64,000 nt of DNA, from the NCBI RefSeq assembly GCF_027580225.2, contig NC_073358.2, positions 32,204,501 to 32,268,500 on the forward strand, given 5' to 3'. Source of the stretch: Misgurnus anguillicaudatus. Lineage: Eukaryota > Chordata > Actinopteri > Cypriniformes > Cobitidae. Below, one piece after another: positions 56,971-64,000 of this stretch (position 1 is the stretch's first letter; each line of letters begins with the position of its first letter). Below the pieces are notes generated by a model. It was not told the origin of the DNA. It saw only the letters and a list, made by a program, of their open reading frames with translations, and made no database searches. The position numbers and the translations under genes are program-made.

Positions 56971-57194
56971 CACTGTAAAAAAAACTTTGCTGCCTTAATT
57001 TTTGCTAAATCAACTCAGATTTACTAGAGATTAAATGTGTTACCTTTATAAAATATAGTTGACATATGTCAACTTAATTTTATAAGGTGTAAGAACTCAT
57101 CTCTTGTCAAGATAAATAATAGTAAGTTAAAATGACTTTTAAATCTGAGTTGATTAAACTAAAAATTGAAGGCAGCAAAGGATTTTTTACAGTG
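56971..57194. mobile_element. CACTGTAAAA MITE with TA target, second type
   Basis: TA, CACTGTAAAAAAAACTTTGC ... GCAAAGGATTTTTTACAGTG, TA. Arms include TGCTGCCTTAATTTTT and AAAAATTGAAGGCAGCA. 224 bp. Confidence 0.8.
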
Positions 57195-57199
57195 TAGTC

Positions 57200-57462
57200 T
57201 TACAGTGGTCTTATAATGGTACTGACACTCATGTATAAATCTAATATGTGGAAACTATCTATACCATATTAAATTGCATAGCATCATATTTTTTCATTGC
57301 ATCATACTGCATTGAATGACATCGTGTTGAACTGAATCGAAATCGGACCGCAGTGCATTGTAATGGGGTGAATTGCATCGTATTGCACTGGTTGCTGCTA
57401 TATATGTATTGCATCGTAGGCTGTGCATCGAGATGCGTATCGCATCGGAGATGCACATCCCT
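57200..57462. repeat. ATGCAT/ATCGCATC-rich sequence, hAT-like end at right
   Basis: Degenerate GCATCGTATTGCA words, ending GATGCACATCCCTAG, similar to hAT ends (inverse TAGGGATGTGCATC). Left end not found. Confidence 0.4.
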
Positions 57463-57591
57463 AGGGCTACTGTAGAAACATGGCGACGACTTCCATGTAA
57501 GGAGACCCGCAATGTATGCAGATTAAATGGCTCATTTTAAGGTAATAAAAACAATACAGTTCATTATGTATAGTCTTTATACAAGAGGTCT

Positions 57592-58061
57592 TCTCAGGTC
57601 CAGAGGAAATGTACCCCACCCGAAATGACCTGAATCAACCTGAGATGCATAAATATTTTTTTTCTTAAAGAACGATTTGACCCGAGACAAACCCAAGAAA
57701 ATTAGCCCCCTGTCCGACACAACCCAGTGGCATTTTTTTTCTTATTGGACCCGAATGTTAACGGCACGACGTGTCCCCAGCAGCACACAACGACACCAAG
57801 GTAACCGCTCAAATGTGCATTCAAAATTGATTGACAGGTCTGGCTCAATGAAAATTAACCTACTGCCAGCCACACAATGTCGCAAGCACTCTTAGCAAAC
57901 AGAAGAGAAGTTGGAAAGGGACTTACGAGAGATTGTTTGGGCACGGCAAAAACACATTCATTTTAAATTACCAGAGGCCTAAGAAACTTTTAGACCCGAA
58001 CTTGCTCGAGTCTCAGGTCGGACCTCGGGTTTTCGGATTTAAGTGGAGCCGTAAAGACATC
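57592..58061. other. insertion of unknown type within the MITE
   Basis: About 470 bases with scattered GACCCGA/TCGGGT-like words (GATTTGACCCGAGAC, TTTTAGACCCGAAC, CGGACCTCGGGTTTTCGG). Possibly an element with weak inverted arms. Ends and target site not resolved. Confidence 0.35.
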
Positions 58062-58091
58062 TATATACACCACTGATAATATAGTTATGTA

Positions 58092-58595
58092 CAGTACTGT
58101 GCAAAAGTCTTAGGCCACCATACCAGAATTAGATTTGTTGTTTTAGTGTTATAGTGATCATATATAATATGTCTCTGTAATAACATACATCCAGAAAATA
58201 CAGGAAATGTGTATATAGTATTAAAAACTGTAAAAAAATGTAAACTGATGTGTCAAGTTTTTAGTGTAAACTCCCCTTCCACTTGAGCAATAGCAGGAAA
58301 CGGCAGGATCTATTAAACTTAAATAAAATTAAATCCTTATTTTTTTTTTAATTGTCTTTTTACTTTATTCTGCTCAAAAACGCTCAAGATGTGTTTAGTG
58401 CCAAGAGAGGTCACCCTAAACACAGACGATGCCTAAAGAAGACATTTAGTACAATTTCATTTTTTTTTGTACATATTTCCTGTATTTTCTGTTTATATCT
58501 TAATAAAAAAGATTGAAAAATAAAAATGGATGGACATTAAAACTTCTTAAACAACAAGTCTGGTAGTGGTGGCCTAAGACTTTTGCACAGTACTG
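58092..58595. mobile_element. Tc1/mariner-type MITE, complete
   Basis: TA, CAGTACTGTGCAAAAGTCTT ... AAGACTTTTGCACAGTACTG, TA. 504 bp, no transposase; a deletion derivative. The right TA (58,596-58,597) is also the left TA of the next element. Confidence 0.88.
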
Positions 58596-58597
58596 TA

Positions 58598-59647
58598 CAC
58601 TCACCTAAAGGATTATTAGGAACACCACACTAATACTGTGTTTGACCCCCTTTCGCCTTCAGAACTGCCTTAATTCTACGTAGCATTGATTCAACAAGGT
58701 GCTGAAAGCATTCTTTAGAAATGTTGGCCCATATTGATAGGATAGCATCTTGCAGTTGATGGAGATTTGTGGGATGCACATCCAGGACAAGAAGCTCCCG
58801 TTCCACCACATCCCAAAGATGCTCTATTAAGTTGAGATCTGGTGACTGTGGGGGCCATTTTAGTACAGTGAACTCATTGTCATGTTCAAGAAACCAATTT
58901 GAAATGGTTCGAGCTTTGTGACATGGTGCATTATTGTGGTCATAAAGGGATGGACACCACCAGCCTGCACAGTAGTAACAAGGCATAATGGATCCATGTT
59001 CTCATTCTGTTTACGCCAAATTCTGACTCTACCATCTGAATGTCTCAACAGAAATCGAGACTCATCAGACCAGGCAACATTTTTCTTGTGCAAATTGTAG
59101 CCTCTTTTTCCTATTTGTAGGGGAGATGAGTGGTGCCCGGTGGGGTCTTCTGCTGTTGTGGCCCATCCGCCTCGGGGTTGTGCGTGTTGTGGCTTCACAA
59201 ATGCTTTGCTGCATACCTCGGTTGTAACGAGTGGTTATTTCAGTCAAAATTGCTCTTCTATCAGCTTGAATCATTTGGCCCATTCTCCTCTGACCTCTAG
59301 CATCAACAAGTCATTTTCGCCCACAGGACTGCCGCATACTGGATGTTTTTCTCTTTTCACATCATTCTTTGTAAACCCTAGAAATGGTTGTGGGTGAAAA
59401 TCCCAGTAACTGAGCAGATTGTGAAATAGTCAGACCGGCCCGTCTGGCACCAACAACCATGCCACGCTCAAAATTGCTTAAATCACCTTTCTTTCCCATT
59501 CTGACATTCAGTTTAGAGTTCAGGAGATTGTCTTGACCAGGACCACACCCCAAGATGCATTGAAGCAACTGCCATGTGATTGGTTGATTAGATAATTGCA
59601 TTAATGAGAACTTGAACAGGTGTTCCTAATAATCCTTTAGGTTAGTG
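58598..59647 (-). mobile_element. Tc1-like element (CACTCACCTAAAGG family), copy 2
   Basis: CACTCACCTAAAGGATTATT ... AATAATCCTTTAGGTTAGTG followed by TA at 59,648-59,649. It abuts the preceding MITE with a single shared TA. Related to 30,580-31,780 with internal deletions. Confidence 0.9.
58630..59499 (-). pseudogene. Tc1-like transposase, degraded, copy 2
   Basis: Starts at ATG 59,499 with MGKKGDLSNFERGMVVGARR and ISQSAQLLGFSPTTISRV (helix-turn-helix). The first catalytic segment VAWSDESRFLLRHSDGR is kept but the following part is deleted. The C-terminal third (PDLNLIEHLWDVVERELL, family end GGQTQY) is open, while the second aspartate of the DNAPCH segment reads NNAPCH. Frame breaks near 59,360 and 59,100. 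Inactive. Confidence 0.88.
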
Positions 59648-59689
59648 TATATTATATTGCATTTCTGCAGAAGTCCCACATTACACCTT

Positions 59690-62424
59690 TTAAGAGACTT
59701 TAGCCTGAATTCTCAAAGAGGCTCACAAACTTTCTTTAACTTCCTAATTTGATTTAAAATCTAAAATAAAGAATGGAATGAAAGTAGAATAAAAGCGATT
59801 AAAGGCACACCAAAAGTTAAGCAAAACAGTCATAACTTTTTAATGTTCTTAAATAGCATTCTTAAAAACAAAAGCTTGCATGGTTTGGTATCATCATCAC
59901 ATTTCTTCATTGTTCTTTTTTCTGTTTTAACAACAAACATCAAATATAATTTGGCAACAGATAAGACAAAACATTTAAGTGATTAAAAACACATGACAAC
60001 TGGACAATGCAAGTATGTTCCACTAGCAACTCTAGAACCCCTTAACTTATAAAGAAAGAGTATTCTGACCATTACATCACTTTTGAAAATGTTCCCCACG
60101 ACAACAGCAGGAACTGGTAGAAATCACCCGTACTACACCTTAGATATGGCCCCACAAACCATGATTACAATAATAATAAAAAAACAATACACAAATGTAC
60201 ATTTTGTCTATTCCTTCAAATCATGGCTGTTAAAGCGATTAACTGTGGCATTAAAATAAAGATACAGAAAAATCGGGTTATGTCCTGGTAAGAAAAGCAC
60301 TCAAGATAAAATCATCTCTCCGTATCAAAACTGTGTTGCATTTTTGTCCCAAATCCAAGATTGGTAAATTCTTGCATTTCATGCATACCGTAAGTGCTTT
60401 TAATTTGTCCCTGTGCTCTTATTTTAAAGGGAGGCTGTGAACATAGCACTACACAATGACAGCCTCGGCGAGAATTTACAGGGTAATTTAGAGAATGTTG
60501 AGACATTACAAATTAAATAAAACAAGCAAAAACATTCAATGGTCAACCAGTCATGGTCAGCAGACTAGAAAGAGAGGAAACAGTGGCATTCACCATCTGT
60601 TTCCCTGCTCATCTCTTGCTTTTGGCAAACCAAATAAAGAGCTAGGCCGTAAAACAATCTGTGCCTGCGAGAAAACACAATTGTCTGCATAATTTGGGCA
60701 GTGGAAAATCCATGTAAATGTTGATTCTGTTTGGCAGTGATTTGTTCGGCAAACTTCTCTCTTTTTCTAAAGCGGGGTATTCTTGGAAAAATACGTTAGT
60801 GGAAGCAGCTCTATTTGGATTATATTTAATCTTGCAAACATGCAAAAATACAAACGTGATTCAATGACAAGGGTCGAGTTGCCGTACTAAAAGGCGAGAG
60901 AGATGAGAAGGTATTACATTAGTCTATGGGACCTTGTGCTCTCCACATGCAAGAGTCTTTTGGTCCCATTTGATCGAACTGTGGGGGGATAGTAAACCAT
61001 GATGACTGATATTTTCAAATGTGTGCCATTTTCAAAGCTACTTGCCACTCTCGAACAAGTGTGACATAATGGAATGATCTGACATGCCTCTTACCAAAAG
61101 CACAATAAATATAACATCAAAGTCAAACTTAAATAGTGCAAGTAAAGTGCAAGGCTATTATTGTAACCATTATCATCATCATTATCTTTGTGATGTAATG
61201 AAACAAACAAAACACATCAATTAGACTCAAAAAGTCTACTTGTCCTTGACATGGATGGATTGTAAAGGAGGAGCTCTTTTGCAAGTGAATGTTGGAATGT
61301 CATCTGACTGCGGGGTTGAGACAGTGGCATGGTCCATTCACAAATTAGACACAAGAACACTGCCCCTGTCACATGCAGGGGTCATCTTTTCACAGATCTG
61401 CCACGACGAACAACCCAGACAGACACACTTCTCTGCATCACATTAACTTCTTAGGACTATACATATATATATAGAGAGATATATATACACAATTTTTTAC
61501 CTATATACAGGAAAATTAGCATGTACGTCTCTGTGACGTTATAAAAGACAACTTTGTTGGCTATTGGTGTCCACTGCAGACATGGAATAAGACATGAGGT
61601 TATTACATCAGTTATGTAAGTATGGGTTTACCACACTACTGAGGCATGCTAAAAAACTCTTTTTTAAAAACTGTTGACAGAGATCCTGTTAAGGACGTAG
61701 CGATTAATTGACAGACAGTTAGCGGATTACCAAAATGACCTTAAAAGAGGCACGGTGAACCTCCATCAAAACGCCAGGCTAAAATCCGCGGAAAAACGAA
61801 CGAATGTTAACGGACAAAAACCAAAGAAAAAGGCAAGACGTATAAAAGTTCGGAGGAAAAACGAAAATGCAAACATGCAGCACGCTTCCTATGGAAAAGT
61901 GTAAACGTTGCAGAGGCAAAGTGTTAAGGAGGAAAAACAATCTTCCTTTTTCGAACTGTGTTTTGCCAAGGCCAGAGGCTCATTTTGGAAGAATTTCCCT
62001 GTAATTACACCTATTAACATAAAAAATGTTTCCCTTCACATTCTGCAATGCTTCTTTTTTAGCATTGTTACCTTGTGCTCTCTATTGACCTTCAGTAACT
62101 GTTATAGCTGCCCTCAACAGGTCTGAACGTCCATGTGCCTGCCCTCATACAGTACATGCATGCATGTATAAAATCAACATGTTCTCCTGTATGCCGGGAG
62201 GGAGCAACGCTCCGGGTGTGTGTCGTTTCTTAAAATATATACATATGTATGTGAACGCGACTGCCCAGAAAGATGAAACATTTCTCTTGAATAGTTCTTA
62301 AACTATCTAGATCTAAATGTTTAGAGCAAGTTTATTCAGAAGAAACTACCTACAGTACAACTTGTGTATGTGTGTGTGTATGAGGTTGTGTATGTGCGTA
62401 AATTGGCCTGGTGCCACCATGTGG
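59690..62424. other. gene-free DNA, possibly 3' UTR of the right-hand gene
   Basis: Almost free of the repeat families seen elsewhere, moderately GC-balanced, no credible exon. Low repeat content immediately downstream of the minus-strand stop at 62,425 suggests a long 3' UTR. A minus-strand AATAAA lies at 62,336-62,331, which would instead give a short one. Confidence 0.4.
62331..62336 (-). terminator. possible polyadenylation signal for the right-hand gene
   Basis: AATAAA on the minus strand about 90 bases past the stop codon. Confidence 0.4.
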
Positions 62425-62571
62425 TCAATAGTTATCCAACATGCCATCAGAGAAAAGGTTTTGCACGTCCAACATGGCTGCCAGCTCCAGCACGTGTTTC
62501 TGTAGAAGGCTGCTCTCCACCATCTCCTGTTTAGGCAGCGGTGGGTACGATTCTGGAAAACTCCTCGCTTC
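62425..62571 (-). CDS. last coding exon of an unrecognised gene
   Basis: The minus strand has a strong acceptor (TTTCCTACAG at 62,581-62,572) followed by 48 codons and TGA, entered in phase 0. The peptide begins EARSFPESYPPLPKQEMVES, continues with an amphipathic leucine-rich helix (LLQKHVLELAAML), and ends LFSDGMLDNY. The other two frames are less protein-like, and the composition is unlike the surrounding non-coding DNA. I do not recognise the family; it has no membrane segment or metal-binding motif. The rest of the gene lies right of 62,571, and no other exon is seen up to 64,000. Confidence 0.7.
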   Translation of the reverse strand, partial: EARSFPESYPPLPKQEMVESSLLQKHVLELAAMLDVQNLFSDGMLDNY

Positions 62572-62707
62572 CTGTAGGAAACACAGAGAATGATTTCTCA
62601 TTTAATGTCAAAGTTTTTTTTTTTTCAAAAGATCTCTAGTCAGATTGCTATTAAATAGATTTGTCTTTGCAATGGCATTACATTGATAAATGATGTTGAT
62701 TTACATA

Positions 62708-62845
62708 GTAGCTCAATTCAATTGCTGGAGCATAGCCTTAGCTACGCAAGAGGTCATGGTTTGATCCCCATGGGACAAACTGATAAATGTACACCTTGTA
62801 ATACAGTGTAAGTCGCTTTGGATAGAAGTGTCTGCCAAATGCATG
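62708..62845 (+). repeat. tRNA-derived SINE
   Basis: GTAGCTCAATTCAATTGCTGG (A-box), GGTTTGATCCC (B-box) and the tail TAAGTCGCTTTGGATAGAAG, TGTCTGCCAAATGCATG typical of fish SINEs. Lies in the intron of the right-hand gene. Confidence 0.82.
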
Positions 62846-62903
62846 TATGTACATGTAAATGCTTCATTAATTTTACTTATCTGACAGGTTTAGGCATTCA
62901 AAG

Positions 62904-63115
62904 TAGGGCTGTCAAACAGTTGATTGCGATTAATCACACAAAATAAAAGTTTGTATAATTTATGTGTGTTTGTACTGTGTGTAATTATTATATATACATA
63001 CATAAATACATAGATAAACATTTATATGGGAGAAACATTTATGTTATTTATATATACATATTATATTATTTATATACTCACACACACAAATCGGCCTAAT
63101 TTGCGTTTCAAAAAA
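62904..63115. mobile_element. hAT-type fragment with AT-rich microsatellite
   Basis: AGGGCTGTCAAACAGTTGAT and GATTAATCACACAAAATAAA, a widespread vertebrate hAT end, followed by degenerate (TATATACA)n. Confidence 0.6.
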
Positions 63116-63330
63116 TTCTAACTTGAAAATCATTTACTTGTTTGATTTGATGTTTATGTTATATTGCATATAAATAAATATTGTTGCGGTTTTCATAATC
63201 TCAATGAATATCACTTAAATATAAGTTGAGAAGAACTTTTTTTTATTTTAACTTTCCACAGCAACTAGAAGTGAAAGACACTAAAAAACTCATTATTTGC
63301 ATTTAACTTTGTTAATTTCCATGTTCTTAA

Positions 63331-63978
63331 AGGAAAACACCACCATTTTTCAATATTTTACTATGTTCTTACCTCAACATAGACAAATTAATGAATACCT
63401 ATCTTTTTTCAAAGCGTGCACTTAATCTTTGTACAGCGCCTCGTGAATGTGTTAGCATTTAGACTAGCCCCATTCATTCCTTAGGATCCAAACAGGGATA
63501 AATTTAGAAGCCACCAAACACTTCCATGTTTTCTCTATTTAAAGACTGATACATGAGTAGTTATACGAGTAAGTATGGTGACACAAAATAAAACGTGCCG
63601 ATTTTTTATGCAATTTTTTTTCCTGACCTCAGCTCGCAGTAACATCATCTCTCCTGACTACTCCCCCTCTCGCTCAAACTTCTGTCAATATTACCACGCC
63701 CAAGGTCAAAGTGCTGCAAACTAAGTGCTCTTCCGCCATACAATATAGTTCTCATGTTTTAACAACTTAAAAAAATCGCCATGTTTTATTTTGTGCCACC
63801 ATACTTATGGTGTTTGGTGGCTTTTAAATTCATCCCTGTTTGGATCCTAAGGAATGAATGGGCTAGGCTAAATGCTAACACATTTACAACCTGCCGTAAA
63901 AAGATTTAGTGCCACACTGAAAAAAGATTGGTATGTATTAATTTAAGTTAAGGTAAGAACATAGTAAAATATATCCCT
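63331..63978. mobile_element. TTAA fold-back element, 648 bp
   Basis: AGGAAAACACCACCATTTTT and the arm TTTACTATGTTCTTACC; right GGTAAGAACATAGTAAAATA ... ATCCCT; TTAA at 63,327-63,330 and 63,979-63,982. Arms also pair over GGATCCAAACAGGGAT and ATCCCTGTTTGGATCC. Confidence 0.82.
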
Positions 63979-64000
63979 TTAATGACTCAAACAAACCACA

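Larger units (their letters stand above)
57463..59688 (-). mobile_element. TTAA MITE (AGGTGYAATGTG family), copy 4, broken by three insertions
   Basis: Pieces in inverse orientation: about 57,463-57,591 (GGGCTACTGTAGAAACATGG ... GTCTTTATA), about 58,062-58,089 (ACACCACTGATAATATAGTT) and 59,650-59,688 (ATTATATTGCATTTCTGCAG ... ACACCT then TTAA). The order matches intact copy 24,423-24,774. The left terminus is lost. Confidence 0.7.

Overview
The window is nuclear DNA of a ray-finned fish, most likely a cyprinid. Three vertebrate protein genes with normal introns can be rebuilt exon by exon. They sit among a very dense, mostly non-autonomous DNA-transposon landscape (hAT-like, Tc1/mariner, Harbinger-like and several TTAA-target families) plus tRNA-derived SINEs. 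Species cannot be fixed from sequence alone.

Layout. 1-8583: a young Ty3/gypsy LTR retrotransposon on the minus strand. Its 5' LTR is complete (5980-8583, about 2.6 kb, holding tandem arrays of 142-bp and 218-bp units). It has a tRNA-Ser primer site, an intact gag, an intact pol in the -1 frame, a polypurine tract, and the first 868 bp of the 3' LTR; the rest of that LTR lies left of the window. 8584-35,200: a gene-free stretch of nested transposons, with a few islands that resemble conserved non-coding DNA. 36,130-39,859 (+): cabp7 in five coding exons. 39,860-46,195: cabp7 downstream DNA with several fold-back elements. 46,196-48,676 (-): zmat5, a minor-spliceosome (U11/U12) protein gene, convergent with cabp7. 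49,985-54,411 (+): arpc5l, divergent from zmat5, whose first intron is a textbook U12-type AT-AC intron. 54,412-62,424: more nested transposons and probable untranslated DNA. 62,425-62,571 (-): last coding exon of an unrecognised gene that continues to the right.

The host genes are not an operon. CaBP7 is a membrane-anchored calcium sensor, ZMAT5 a subunit of the minor spliceosome and ARPC5L a subunit of the Arp2/3 actin nucleator. The one functional link visible here is that arpc5l needs the minor spliceosome and its head-to-head neighbour encodes one of its subunits. No bacterial-type defence system, CRISPR array or biosynthetic cluster is present. The most unusual structures are the exon-like tandem array in the retrotransposon LTR, the deep transposon nests (up to four levels) and the U12 intron/zmat5 adjacency.
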